The translations under genes and the position numbers were made by a program. From Microvirga ossetica (GTDB lineage Bacteria; Pseudomonadota; Alphaproteobacteria; Rhizobiales; Beijerinckiaceae), in the NCBI RefSeq assembly GCF_002741015.1, contig NZ_CP016616.1, positions 1,945,501 to 2,009,500 of the forward strand: 64,000 nt of DNA. Direction: 5' to 3'. The stretch's first letter is position 1; each line of letters starts with the position of its first letter. This document shows, piece by piece, positions 1 through 12,707 of the stretch. Under the pieces are notes generated by a model, which ran no database searches, had not been told where the DNA came from, and saw only the letters and a program-made list of their open reading frames with translations.

Positions 1-1
1 C

Positions 2-439
2 CGGGCGCTTCGCCTTCTCGTTCGCCGCACGGCCCAGATCTTTGGGCACGCCGTCCTGATCGACTGCCATTCCATGCCGTCATCGAGCGTCAGCCGCGAG
101 GACGGGACCAAGGCCGATATCGTGCTGGGGGACCGCTACGGGACGAGCTGCGCCACCCTGCTGATCGATCTGGTGGAAGCGGCCCTGCGCGGCCGCGGCT
201 ACACGGTGATCCGCAACAAACCCTATGCGGGCGGCTTCATCACCGAACATTACGGCGAGCCGGCCCTCGGGCGGCATGCGCTCCAGATCGAGATCAACCG
301 CTCGCTCTACATGGACGAGCGCAGCATGCAGAAGAAGCCTGCCTTCGCCGTGCTGGCGGAAGACTTGTCCCGCGCCTTCACCCAGGTGATTTCCGATATC
401 GACGGTGAATGGGTGACCAGGCCGATCGCAGCCGAGTGA
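2..439 (+). CDS. N-formylglutamate amidohydrolase, 3' part (5' end outside window)
   Basis: The reading frame is open from the window edge, so only about 145 C-terminal residues are visible. They contain the family signature LIDCHSMPS, followed by DIVLGDRYG, NKPYAGGFITEHYG and ALQIEINRSLYMDE, which are typical of the N-formylglutamate amidohydrolase/deformylase superfamily (FGase fold); the His and Glu residues in these motifs are the expected metal and substrate ligands. Members hydrolyse N-formyl-L-glutamate to glutamate and formate at the end of one histidine degradation route, but many rhizobial copies stand apart from hut genes, so the substrate here is not proven. An sRNA of the MmgR type lies convergently 56 bases downstream, an arrangement I recall from other rhizobia. 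The internal ATG at 74 is not the start, because the conserved motif begins before it. Confidence 0.9.
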   Translation, partial: RALRLLVRRTAQIFGHAVLIDCHSMPSSSVSREDGTKADIVLGDRYGTSCATLLIDLVEAALRGRGYTVIRNKPYAGGFITEHYGEPALGRHALQIEINRSLYMDERSMQKKPAFAVLAEDLSRAFTQVISDIDGEWVTRPIAAE

Positions 440-494
440 GCCCGAGCGCGGCCCGGAAGGCCGGTCAGCTTTACGCCGATCTGATCCAGACAAG

Positions 495-583
495 AAAAAA
501 GGCCACTGTTGCCAGCGGCCCGAAGTTTAGGGAGGAAACGCCCACGAAGGGCTACGATAAGGCGACGCCATCGCCATATCGCA
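495..583 (-). ncRNA. mmgR: MmgR/alpha-r8 family small RNA
   Basis: Read on the minus strand, the stretch has a hairpin (GATA-GGCGA paired with TCGCC-TATC), a second hairpin GCCC-TTCGT-GGGC, then the unpaired decamer TTTCCTCCCT (529-538), then a strong terminator hairpin (GGCCGCTG/CAGTGGCC, 501-520) followed by six T (495-500). The unpaired UUUCCUCCCU between the last two hairpins is the hallmark I remember for the alpha-r8 family, whose Sinorhizobium member MmgR limits polyhydroxybutyrate storage. Its CCUCCC core could pair with Shine-Dalgarno sequences. A good promoter lies just upstream, and the N-formylglutamate amidohydrolase neighbour fits the conserved locus. Ends are estimates: the 5' end is set about 7 bases after the -10 box. 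The family name rests on motif and position, not on a covariance search. Confidence 0.75.
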
Positions 584-589
584 CTGCAA

Positions 590-618
590 TAATTACACCG
601 CATCGCACAAATTGCAAG
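590..618 (-). promoter_or_regulatory. Sigma-70-like promoter of the MmgR-like sRNA
   Basis: On the minus strand CTTGCA (618-613) and TAATTA (595-590) are separated by exactly 17 bases. They point at the sRNA, with a start predicted near 583. No start codon or coding frame follows, which supports a promoter for an untranslated transcript. Confidence 0.6.
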
Positions 619-636
619 GCCAATCGTTCGAATTTC

Positions 637-1896
637 TTATGCCTTTAATGCATGCCTCCCCGGATGCGGGTCAATAGCTCTGACGTAAAACGCAAGGCTG
701 AGCAGAAGCCAGCCAGCCAACGCCGCGAAAACGAGGCGGTAGCCCTCGGGACGATAGAGTCCCTGGTCGGAGCGCCCCATCAAGTCGATCAGCATTCCCG
801 TCACGCTCTGGGACAGGAAGGCACCGCCCATGGTGCCGATATTCATGAGCGTGATCCCGCGCCCCGTGAGCGCCGCCGGGAACAGCGACTTTCCATGGCT
901 GGTGAGGATCGGCGTATAGGCGACGCTGAGACCGAACAGCGGGAACCAGACCGTGGCGGAGGTCCGGTCGATCGGCATCGTCACCAGGATGACGAGAAGC
1001 AGGATCGTGGCGGTGCTGCCGATCAGGACAGGCTTCTTGTAGCTCAGCCAGAAGCGGTCCATCGCTCCCCAGAGAAGCATGCCGCAGATCTGCGCCGTCG
1101 CCCCGAGCAGCAGGATCCGGCCCCGCGTTCCGAGATCGGCTCCGTGCACGTCCGACAGCCATGGCCCGCCCCAGAGCCCGATGACGGAGGCGAAGCAGCC
1201 ATAGGTGGTCAGGTGCATGAAGAAGACCGGCCAGAAGGAGCGCACCTTCAGGGCCTCGGCCACGCCCTGGAAGGTGGCCGCCCAGGTTTCCTTCGGCTTT
1301 CCCGAGCCGGAATCCCGGGGCACGAGAAAGGCGATCGCGAACGCGATGACGATTGTCAGAACGGCCACCGCGAGAAATGACGCCCTCCAGCCGAAAGCGG
1401 CAGCCGAGGCCGCGAGCGGCGCGGTCGCGGCAAGCGTCCCGATATTGGCCAGGCCCATCTGCAGGCTGGTGAGGCTCGCGAAGCGTTCCGGCGGAAACCG
1501 GCGGGCATAAATGACCAGCGGCGCCATGAAGAAGGTGGAGCAGCCGAGCCCCATCAGCACCCGCGCCGCAATGAGGATGGAGGCGGAAGACGCCAGCGCG
1601 AACAGGATTGTGCCGAGAACCGTCAGCACGGCGGTCCCCAGCATCGTGCGCTTGGGCCCGTAGCGGTCGATCAGGATGCCGATGGGGATCTGGACCGCTG
1701 CGAAGGCGAAGAAGAAAGCGCTCGACAGAAGTCCCGTCTGGGTGGCCGTGAGATCGAGCTCGCGGGCCAGATCGTTGGCGATGACGCCGATGGAATTGCG
1801 CAGGAACTGGCTGATCGCATAGATCGACACGAGCGCTGCGACGAGGACGAGAGCCGCCTCGGAGCGGGTGGAGCCAAGCTTGGGCGCAACATTCAT
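637..1896 (-). CDS. MFS transporter
   Basis: A 419-residue inner-membrane protein with about 12 hydrophobic segments in two halves. The cytoplasmic loop between helices 2 and 3 carries the major facilitator signature (IDRYGPKRTMLG, near residues 75-90), and a charged central loop follows near residues 195-205. Length and pattern fit MFS carriers of the nitrate/sugar-phosphate-like group, but the substrate cannot be read from sequence. It is divergent from hisN with a 145-base gap that must hold both promoters. The first ATG gives a short cytoplasmic N-terminus of normal size. The stop lies about 20 bases from the predicted -35 of the sRNA. Confidence 0.85.
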   Translation of the reverse strand: MNVAPKLGSTRSEAALVLVAALVSIYAISQFLRNSIGVIANDLARELDLTATQTGLLSSAFFFAFAAVQIPIGILIDRYGPKRTMLGTAVLTVLGTILFALASSASILIAARVLMGLGCSTFFMAPLVIYARRFPPERFASLTSLQMGLANIGTLAATAPLAASAAAFGWRASFLAVAVLTIVIAFAIAFLVPRDSGSGKPKETWAATFQGVAEALKVRSFWPVFFMHLTTYGCFASVIGLWGGPWLSDVHGADLGTRGRILLLGATAQICGMLLWGAMDRFWLSYKKPVLIGSTATILLLVILVTMPIDRTSATVWFPLFGLSVAYTPILTSHGKSLFPAALTGRGITLMNIGTMGGAFLSQSVTGMLIDLMGRSDQGLYRPEGYRLVFAALAGWLLLSLAFYVRAIDPHPGRHALKA

Positions 1897-2041
1897 CGGC
1901 TCATGGTCCTTCGGGTCTTCTTCCAGGTCTTTTCGGACGGCATTCCGGCGCCGCTCTCTTGCCGCACGCCAAGCGCTTGATAAAAGCTCATGGCAGGCGG
2001 GCCAAGGCCGCCCGCATTAGACTTCAGGGGATTCGCACATC

Positions 2042-2824
2042 ATGGGGCTCATCGACTTCACGCATTTCGTCAACGAGCTCGCAACCCAATCAGGCCAAGC
2101 GATCCTTCCCTTCTTCCGCACCGCCATCGCCACGGAGGACAAGTCCCGCGGCGGCGCGTTTGACCCGGTCACCGAGGCCGACCGGGCGGGCGAGGCGACC
2201 ATGCGCCATCTCATCAAGCGCAGCTTCCCGACCCACGGCATCGTCGGCGAGGAATTCGGCGCCGAGAACGCGGATGCGGACTATGTCTGGGTGCTCGATC
2301 CCATCGACGGCACGCGGGCCTTCATCGCCGGCCTGCCCACCTGGGGCACCCTGATCGGGCTGACCTACAAGCGCCAGCCGGTCTTCGGCATGATGCATCA
2401 GCCCTTTACCAGCGAACGCTTCTTCGGCGACGGGGGCAGCGCGACCTATCGGGGGCCGGGCGGCGAGCGCAAGCTCAGGACGCGCCGCTGCGCCTCGCTC
2501 AAGGATGCAGTGATTTCCACCACCAGCCCGCGGATCTTCGCCGGCGACGAGCTGCGCGCCTATGACCGGGTCGAGAGCGTCGCGCGGCTCGCCCGCTACG
2601 GCTGCGATTGCTATGCCTATTGCATGGTGGCGGCCGGCCATATCGACCTCGTGGTCGAATCCGGCCTCAAGCCCTACGACATCGCCGCCCTGGTGCCGAT
2701 CATCGAGGGCGCCGGCGGCATCGTCACCACCTGGGAGGGCGGTTCAGCGGCCGATGGCGGGCGCATCGTCGCTGCGGGCGACCGCCGGGTCCATGCCGCC
2801 GCCATCGAGCTGCTCAGCCGCTAA
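2042..2824 (+). CDS. hisN: Histidinol-phosphatase, inositol monophosphatase family (HisN-type)
   Basis: This 260-residue protein has all metal-binding signatures of the inositol monophosphatase fold: GEEFG near residue 69, DPIDGTRAF near 88-96 and KPYDIAALVPIIEGAGG near 218-234. The combination VLDPIDGTRAFI and GLKPYD is typical of the alphaproteobacterial enzymes that dephosphorylate L-histidinol phosphate in histidine synthesis. A role on inositol or other sugar phosphates cannot be excluded. The start at 2042 gives the normal N-terminus and length. Its 3' end overlaps the convergent alpha/beta hydrolase gene by 81 bases. The last residues of HisN (RRVHAAAIELLSR) are normal for the family, so the unusual extension belongs to the other gene. 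Confidence 0.85.
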   Translation: MGLIDFTHFVNELATQSGQAILPFFRTAIATEDKSRGGAFDPVTEADRAGEATMRHLIKRSFPTHGIVGEEFGAENADADYVWVLDPIDGTRAFIAGLPTWGTLIGLTYKRQPVFGMMHQPFTSERFFGDGGSATYRGPGGERKLRTRRCASLKDAVISTTSPRIFAGDELRAYDRVESVARLARYGCDCYAYCMVAAGHIDLVVESGLKPYDIAALVPIIEGAGGIVTTWEGGSAADGGRIVAAGDRRVHAAAIELLSR

Positions 2825-3805
2825 CCCTACTGCCGCCAGATCCCGGCGTGCCCCCGGAACCGGATCGGGCGTGCCGGGAACGAAGGCGTCGAAGGCCGCC
2901 CAGAACTGCTCCCGGATCGCATCGCGCTCCATCAGGATCTCGTGCCGGGCGCCCGGGATGACGATCACCGAGCCGGCCTTCAGGCGGGCGGCGAAGCGCT
3001 CGGTCGCCGGCGTGGCGCAGACCGGATCGGCACCGGCCGCCACGATGAGCGTCGGCAGTCGGATCTTGATGGCATAGCGCGGATCGGCGAAGCGCTTCAT
3101 GAGGCGGAAGGCGCCGTCGAGCCAGGCGACCGTCGGAGCGCCGATGGCACCTGCGCCGATGGCATGGGCGACTTCGGCGTTGCGGGCGTAGCGCTTAGGA
3201 TCGCCGGTCAGCCGGTTGCCCTTGAACGGCAGGGTGGAAATCGATGTCTCGCCGCCGCCGGGGACGAACATGCCGCCCATCCCGAGAAAGCGCAGGATCC
3301 GCGCCACAAAGGCGGAAGCCCGCGTGCGCTTGATGATGCACAGGGCGATCATCGGCGTCGTGGTCACGAGGCGGCGGAAGGGCAGCCAGGTCTCGTAGGC
3401 CGCGTTCAGGGCAATGGCGCCGCCCATGGAATGGGCGAGACCGAAATGCGGCTCGGGCATGTGCGGCACCAGGATCTGGTCGCGGATCGCTTCCAGGTCG
3501 TGCCGGTAATCGGAAAAGCGCCGGACATGGCCCTTGCGCCGGTTGCTCACCTGCCGGCCCGACAGGCCCTGCCCGCGCCAGTCGAAGGCGACGACGGCAA
3601 AGCCCCGGTCGAGCAGTTCGCCCACCGTCTCGAAATACTTCTCGATGAACTCCGCTCTGCCCTGCAGGACGCAGACCGTCCCCTGCGGCGCCTCCGTCTC
3701 GGGCATCCAATAGGCGGCGCGGAGCGGAATACCGTCGCGGGTCGTGACGCTCACCAGGGTGGGATCGCCGGGTACGGGGTTGTCGGGGGTCGCGATGAAG
3801 TCCAC
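2744..3805 (-). CDS. Alpha/beta hydrolase (lysophospholipase/monoacylglycerol-lipase type)
   Basis: An alpha/beta-hydrolase fold esterase of about 353 residues. The oxyanion segment is VCVLQGRAEFIEKYFE, the strand-turn FDWRGQGLSG is typical of PldB-like lysophospholipases, the nucleophile elbow is AHSMGG, and the catalytic His lies in GARHEILME close to the C-terminus. It probably cleaves lysophospholipids or monoacylglycerols. The GTG at 3805 was chosen as start because it precedes the first conserved strand (VDFIATPDNP); longer versions would run into the hsp20 promoter region. The Shine-Dalgarno sequence is weak, so the start is uncertain. After the usual end (FDAFVPG) about 40 low-complexity residues continue antisense to hisN, probably because no stop occurs earlier. 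Confidence 0.8.
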   Translation of the reverse strand: MDFIATPDNPVPGDPTLVSVTTRDGIPLRAAYWMPETEAPQGTVCVLQGRAEFIEKYFETVGELLDRGFAVVAFDWRGQGLSGRQVSNRRKGHVRRFSDYRHDLEAIRDQILVPHMPEPHFGLAHSMGGAIALNAAYETWLPFRRLVTTTPMIALCIIKRTRASAFVARILRFLGMGGMFVPGGGETSISTLPFKGNRLTGDPKRYARNAEVAHAIGAGAIGAPTVAWLDGAFRLMKRFADPRYAIKIRLPTLIVAAGADPVCATPATERFAARLKAGSVIVIPGARHEILMERDAIREQFWAAFDAFVPGTPDPVPGARRDLAAVGLAAEQLDGGGMDPAVARSDDAPAIGR

Positions 3806-3870
3806 GGGAGGATCCAGGATCGAGGAACTGCCCCTCAATATAGGACAGTTACGTCTTGGGGAACGAGGCT

Positions 3871-3899
3871 CTTGACAGGCATCGCGCCACATCCCAAAT
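3871..3899 (+). promoter_or_regulatory. Candidate heat-shock (RpoH) promoter of hsp20
   Basis: CTTGACA at 3871-3877 and CCCAAAT at 3893-3899 are spaced 15 bases apart, close to the CTTGAAA/CCCCAT-T pattern of RpoH promoters. It lies just upstream of the ROSE-like leader, as expected for rhizobial small heat-shock genes. TTGACA could also serve as a sigma-70 -35 box. Confidence 0.45.
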
Positions 3900-3902
3900 C
3901 GA

Positions 3903-3995
3903 GCTCGTGCCGGCCATGACGGCGGCACGCTAACCGGGATCCAGCCTCTGCCAGGTGGATCCATTCTGCATGTTGCTTCTATCGGAGGATATGCC
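3903..3995 (+). promoter_or_regulatory. ROSE-type RNA thermometer in the hsp20 leader
   Basis: The untranslated leader folds into a hairpin CGTGCCG/CGGCACG (3906-3929) and a second hairpin with arms GGATCCA-CCT and AGG-TGGATCC (3937-3962). It ends with TTGCT (3973-3977) facing GGAGGAT (3984-3990), five bases before the start codon. Pairing of UUGCU with the Shine-Dalgarno region of the last hairpin is the defining element of ROSE thermometers, which block translation of small heat-shock proteins at low temperature and melt on heating. The structure was judged by eye; the final hairpin is the best-supported part. Confidence 0.75.
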
Positions 3996-4454
3996 ATGCG
4001 TCAGTACGATCTTGCTCCCCTCTACCGCAACACGGTCGGCTTCGACCGTCTCTTCTCGATGCTCGACCAGCTCGTCAGCGTCGATGCGGCCCCGAGCTAC
4101 CCGCCCTACAACATCGAGCGCACCGGCGAGAATGCCTATCGCATCTCGATCGCGGTTGCCGGCTTCACCGATCGCGACCTGACCATCGAGGTCAAGGAAA
4201 ACACCCTCTCGGTCCGCGGTGAGCGCCAGCCTTCCGAAGAGCGCAAAGTCGACGTTCTGCATCAGGGCATCGCCGCCCGCAGCTTCGACCGGCGGTTCCA
4301 GCTCGCCGACGGCGTGCAGGTGGTGGGCGCGGCCCTCGAGAACGGCCTGCTTCATCTCGACCTCGTGCGGGAGATCCCCGAGGCCAAGAAGCCGAAGCTC
4401 ATCCCGATTTCCTCGAGCGGCCCTCAGACCATCGAAGCCAAGCAGGCTGCGTAA
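3996..4454 (+). CDS. Hsp20-family small heat-shock protein
   Basis: A 152-residue cytoplasmic chaperone with a central alpha-crystallin domain (about residues 38-130). It starts with PPYNIERTGENAYRISIAVAGF, contains the strand ENTLSVRGER and ends with the class-A signature ALENGLLHLDLVREIPE. Such IbpA-like proteins hold unfolded proteins for DnaK/ClpB. The C-terminal KPKLIPI carries the I-x-I-type anchor used for oligomer assembly. The ATG at 3996 has GGAGG at good distance, sequestered in a ROSE-type hairpin, so synthesis is probably heat-induced at both transcription and translation. A strong terminator follows 29 bases after the stop, so the gene is monocistronic. Confidence 0.92.
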   Translation: MRQYDLAPLYRNTVGFDRLFSMLDQLVSVDAAPSYPPYNIERTGENAYRISIAVAGFTDRDLTIEVKENTLSVRGERQPSEERKVDVLHQGIAARSFDRRFQLADGVQVVGAALENGLLHLDLVREIPEAKKPKLIPISSSGPQTIEAKQAA

Positions 4455-4483
4455 CAGCCTCTCAAACCGATCCCCAAACGAAG

Positions 4484-4514
4484 AGCGCCCCGGTACATGC
4501 CGGGGCGCTTTTTT
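4484..4514 (+). terminator. Rho-independent terminator of hsp20
   Basis: A perfect 10-bp stem, AGCGCCCCGG (4484-4493) with CCGGGGCGCT (4500-4509), and a six-base loop run into six T (4509-4514). It directly follows hsp20. Confidence 0.9.
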
Positions 4515-4628
4515 GATTCTGGATCCTGGTCCTTGAAAGTCCCGCTGGGGCTGGAGGGGCCCCGTTGGTTGGGTCAAGGGTCTCTGGGGATGATCAATCG
4601 CGGGTGATTGCGGCAGGGTTAGGGCAGA

Positions 4629-5705
4629 TCACTCGGCGGCTTCGCGCGATGCCCCCGAAGAGGCAGCCTGCAGCAGCCTCTGCACATCGTCCTCACGGGT
4701 GGCCCAGGAGGTAACGAGGCGGATCAAGATCTCGTGATCCGCCACCCGCTCGGTCTCGGGCAGGCTCAGCTCCGTCCAGGGATTGTAATGAATGCCCGCG
4801 GCTTTCAGTGCTCCGTCCAGGGTCTTGGGGATGATCGGGAACACCTCGTTCGCTTCCCTCGGCCACGCGAGCCTGACGCCGGGAAGGCGGACAAGCCCCT
4901 CCGAGAGCGTCTGCGCCATGCGATTGGCATGGCGCGCATTGTCGAGCCAGTGATCGTTTCCGAAATAGCCCTCGAACTGCGCCGCGATGAGGCGGCCCTT
5001 GGAAATGATCTGGCCGGCGCGCTTGGAGCGATAGCCGAGCGATTCCGCCAGATCGGGCCGGAACACCACGATGGCCTCCGCCATCAGGCCGCCGTTCTTG
5101 GTGGCGCCGAAGGAGAGGATGTCGACACCCCGCTTCCAGGTCATCTCGGCGGGGCTGCAGCCGAGAGATACGAGCGCGTTGACGAAGCGGGCGCCGTCCA
5201 TGTGGAAGGCCATGCCGTGCTCGCGGCAGACCTGGCCGAAGGATTCGATCTCGTCGAGCCCGTAGACCATGCCGCACTCGCTCACCTGCGAGATCGAGAG
5301 CGCCTTCGGCGGCATCTGCTTTACCGCCTTGGGCAGGCTGCGCAGATAGGCGTCGATGTCCTCGGGCTTCAGCTTGGCGCCGATTCCGGGCAGCCCGGCG
5401 AGCTTTGCCCCATGCATGAAGAATTCCGGCGCGCCGCACTCGTCGTCGATGATGTGGGCTTCCCGGTGGCAGACGCAGAGCCCATAGGGCGGCACCGCAG
5501 CGGAGAGAGCGAGCGCATTGGCCGCCGTCCCGGTCGCGACGAAGAAGACGGAGACCTCGCGTTCGAAGATCTCGTCGAAGCGCGCCCTGACCCGCTTCGA
5601 GATCTCGTCGTTGCCGTAGGCGGTCATCGTCCCCGCATTGGCGTCGAGGATGGCCTGGAGAACGGGGGCGCTGCCCCCGACGATGTTGTCGCTCGCGAAA
5701 TTCAT
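4629..5705 (-). CDS. ltaE: Low-specificity threonine aldolase (beta-eliminating lyase family)
   Basis: A 358-residue PLP enzyme of fold type I. It begins with the typical FASDN-GG-P segment and has the FVATGTAANALAL phosphate-binding region near residues 54-66, the HMDGARFVNA strand and the cofactor lysine in SFGATKNGG near residues 201-209. These features match threonine aldolases, which split L-threonine or L-allo-threonine to glycine and acetaldehyde. Length is normal. The ATG at 5705 opens directly with the conserved N-terminus. It is divergent from the glutamate synthase genes, with a long leader between them. Related tyrosine phenol-lyase-like members are less likely given the N-terminal motif. 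Confidence 0.88.
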   Translation of the reverse strand: MNFASDNIVGGSAPVLQAILDANAGTMTAYGNDEISKRVRARFDEIFEREVSVFFVATGTAANALALSAAVPPYGLCVCHREAHIIDDECGAPEFFMHGAKLAGLPGIGAKLKPEDIDAYLRSLPKAVKQMPPKALSISQVSECGMVYGLDEIESFGQVCREHGMAFHMDGARFVNALVSLGCSPAEMTWKRGVDILSFGATKNGGLMAEAIVVFRPDLAESLGYRSKRAGQIISKGRLIAAQFEGYFGNDHWLDNARHANRMAQTLSEGLVRLPGVRLAWPREANEVFPIIPKTLDGALKAAGIHYNPWTELSLPETERVADHEILIRLVTSWATREDDVQRLLQAASSGASREAAE

Positions 5706-6233
5706 GTCCCGTCTCGTAGACCATCGGCCCGGAAAGGGGAATGGCTTCCGGGCTCGGCTGCCATGCTTCCATTATGGAAAAGCGGCGTTGCTGCGGCCAT
5801 GAGGCAACATGTCAAGATCGTTGACCCATCGGCGGAGACTTTCGTCCCCGGGGCCAAAAAGCTGCTTTTGTTACATTCGGAGTCGCCTGCTTGTAACTTT
5901 TGTCTAAATTATTTCTAAAGCCTCTTGTGCAGTGCGGAGATCTCTGGCACTTTGCCCTCATTAGGACAGCGATGCTGTCCCTTTTGGGGTGCCTGCACCC
6001 TGTCTTTCGCCCTGGGGTTTTCTTGATGCTTCGCGCGACGCGAACGAAACGAGATACCACGAACACCGCCCGCAAAACGTGGGCGGAACGGGCGACTCTG
6101 GGCTGACGACAGCCCAAGGTGCCCGCGAGGTGCGGGCTCCCCTGCCGGACCCAACCCTCGAAAACCTGAAGAAGCGGCGGGCACTCCGGACGATCCGATC
6201 ATCCGGCAGGCCCAAAAGCCGCCTCAAATGAAC
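5706..6233. other. Intergenic region with structured gltB leader
   Basis: No convincing gene is seen here. Short frames exist on both strands but their codon use and composition are erratic. The part nearest gltB holds four consecutive inverted repeats: CCGCCC/GGGCGG (6066-6086), GGGCTG/CAGCCC (6100-6115), GCCCGC/GCGGGC (6121-6137) and CCTGCCGGA/TCCGGCAGG (6141-6210). They would form a chain of hairpins in the gltB transcript. AT-rich sequence near 5865-5935 is the best place for divergent promoters. Repeat E elements follow up to the gltB start. Confidence 0.5.
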
Positions 6234-6342
6234 GCGCATCGTGCGGAAAAGTGGACCCGGTTTTCCGTTCACACGATGCGCAGTTAGAAACGGAGCATCG
6301 GGTTTCTCCCAAAAGTGGTGTCCACTTTTGGGTCCGATGCTC
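6234..6342. repeat. Two adjacent palindromic repeats (family E)
   Basis: The first element (6234-6281) has arms GCGCATCGTG and CACGATGCGC around an inner GGAAAA/TTTTCC palindrome. The second (6293-6342) has arms GAGCATCGG and CCGATGCTC around CCCAAAAGTGG/CCACTTTTGGG. Both have the double-palindrome form of dispersed intergenic repeats common in Methylobacteriaceae and related families. They sit only 30 bases before the gltB start codon, so they would be transcribed as part of its leader. Confidence 0.75.
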
Positions 6343-6371
6343 AGAAGACGCGTTCGGATGTGAGGATTGCC

Positions 6372-11090
<4,719 letters not shown>

Positions 11091-11108
11091 GGATTTTAGG
11101 GCAAACCC

Positions 11109-12530
11109 ATGGGCAAGGTCACAGGCTTTCTCGAATACGACCGGCAGGAGCAGAAGTATCAGCTCGCCGGAGAACGCGTGCGCCATTTCCGCGAGTTCAC
11201 GCTGCCGCTCGACGACAACGATCTGAAGAAGCAGGCGGGGCGCTGCATGGATTGCGGCATCCCCTTCTGCCACGGGCCGACGGGATGCCCGGTGCACAAC
11301 CAGATCCCGGACTGGAACGATCTCGTCTGGTCCGACGACTGGGAGGAGGCCGCGCGCAATCTCCACACCACCAACAACTTCCCGGAATTCACCGGCCGCA
11401 TCTGCCCGGCTCCGTGCGAGGAGGCGTGCACGCTCAACCTCGAGAACCAGCCGGTCACCATCAAGACCATCGAGCAGGCCATCGCCGACAAGGCCTGGGA
11501 GATGGGCTTCATCAAGCCCGAGCCCGCAGAAGTTTCGACCGGCAAGCGCGTCGCGGTCATCGGCTCGGGCCCTGCCGGCCTCGCGGCGGCCCAGCAGCTC
11601 GCCCGCGCGGGCCACGAGGTGCATGTGTTCGAGCGCCAGGCCAAGCCCGGCGGGCTGCTGCGCTACGGCATCCCGGACTTCAAGATGGAGAAGTACCACA
11701 TCGACCGGCGCGTGAAGCAGATGGAGGCCGAGGGCGTGGTCTTCCATTGCGGCGTGAATGTCGGCGTCGACAAGAGCTTCGCCTCGCTCCACAACGAGTT
11801 CGAAGCGGTGCTCTTCGCCGGCGGCGCGGAGGATCCGCGCAACCCGAACCTGCCCGGCCAGGATCTCGCAGGCGTCTATTACGCGATGCCCTATCTCACC
11901 CAGGCCAACCAGCGCATGGGCAGCGAGGAGGTCACCGACGATCCGATTCTCGCGAGCGGCAAGCATGTGGTGGTGATCGGCGGCGGCGACACGGCCTCCG
12001 ACTGCGTCGGCACGGCCTTCCGCCAGGGCGCGCTCTCCGTGACCCAGCTCGACATTCGTCCGAAGCCCCCCGAGCGGGAGGACAAGCTGACGGTGTGGCC
12101 CTATTGGCCGACCAAGATGCGCACCTCCTCATCCCAGGCGGAAGGCGCCGAGCGCGAGTTCCAGGCGGCGACGCTCGGCATCGAGGGCAAGAAGGGCCGC
12201 GTCTCCGGCGTGCTCTGCGCCCGGGTCGACGAGAAGCGCCAGCCGATTCCCGGCTCGGAATTCATCCTCAAGGCCGATCTCGTCTTCCTCGCCATCGGCT
12301 TTGCCGGCTCGGTCAAGGCGGGGCTGCTGGAGGAATCGGGCGTCGCCATGGATCGGCGCGGCAACGTGGTCGCCGACGACAGGAGCTATCGCACGTCGAG
12401 CGAGAAGGTGTTCGTGGCCGGCGACATGCGCCGCGGCCAGTCCCTGGTGGTCTGGGCCATCCGCGAAGGCCGTCAGGCCGCCCGCTCCATCGATATCTTC
12501 CTGACGGGCTCCAGCATCCTGCCGGCGTAA
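11109..12530 (+). CDS. gltD: Glutamate synthase (NADPH), small subunit
   Basis: A 473-residue flavoprotein that feeds electrons from NADPH to GltB. The N-terminal adrenodoxin reductase-like Fe-S domain has two cysteine clusters, [16 protein letters not shown] near residues 46-61 and [12 protein letters not shown] near 99-110, which bind two 4Fe-4S centres. The FAD dinucleotide fold begins at [16 protein letters not shown] near residue 149, and the NADPH fold at [12 protein letters not shown] near 290. The C-terminal [15 protein letters not shown] closes the FAD site. Length is normal. It forms an operon with gltB and is followed by repeat D, in which a hairpin may act as the transcript end. 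Confidence 0.97.
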   Translation: MGKVTGFLEYDRQEQKYQLAGERVRHFREFTLPLDDNDLKKQAGRCMDCGIPFCHGPTGCPVHNQIPDWNDLVWSDDWEEAARNLHTTNNFPEFTGRICPAPCEEACTLNLENQPVTIKTIEQAIADKAWEMGFIKPEPAEVSTGKRVAVIGSGPAGLAAAQQLARAGHEVHVFERQAKPGGLLRYGIPDFKMEKYHIDRRVKQMEAEGVVFHCGVNVGVDKSFASLHNEFEAVLFAGGAEDPRNPNLPGQDLAGVYYAMPYLTQANQRMGSEEVTDDPILASGKHVVVIGGGDTASDCVGTAFRQGALSVTQLDIRPKPPEREDKLTVWPYWPTKMRTSSSQAEGAEREFQAATLGIEGKKGRVSGVLCARVDEKRQPIPGSEFILKADLVFLAIGFAGSVKAGLLEESGVAMDRRGNVVADDRSYRTSSEKVFVAGDMRRGQSLVVWAIREGRQAARSIDIFLTGSSILPA

Positions 12531-12563
12531 GATCGAGGTGAGAAGAGCTGATCTCGCAATGTG

Positions 12564-12670
12564 CCCTCCTCCCCCTTGTGGGGAGGAGTTGGAGGTGGGG
12601 GTGTGAGCGCTAGCCTATGAAGGCATGGCGCCGACACCCCCACCCTGGCCCTCCCCACAAGGGGGAGGGA
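12564..12670. repeat. Palindromic repeat (family D)
   Basis: Left arm CCTCCTCCCCCTTGTGGGG with AGGTGGGGGTG, right arm CACCCCCACC with CTCCCCACAAGGGGG, around a short unique loop. The same design recurs at 39797-40047 (interrupted) and 42908-43030. It lies between the convergent ends of gltD and the SGNH gene and could serve as a two-way transcript end. Confidence 0.75.
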
Positions 12671-12707
12671 AAAGACGTCGCGCCCTGTATTGGCTTTGGT
12701 GCTGAAC

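Noticed and set aside
3806..3997. Longer start for the alpha/beta hydrolase
   Set aside because: The frame is open to 3997 but would cover the promoter and thermometer of hsp20. Conserved sequence begins only near 3805.
5900..6231. Short plus-strand frames before gltB, one ending in a Lys/Arg-rich tail at 6231
   Set aside because: Mixed composition, poor codon use in the first half, no ribosome binding site and overlap with clear hairpins. A leader peptide is not excluded but not supported.
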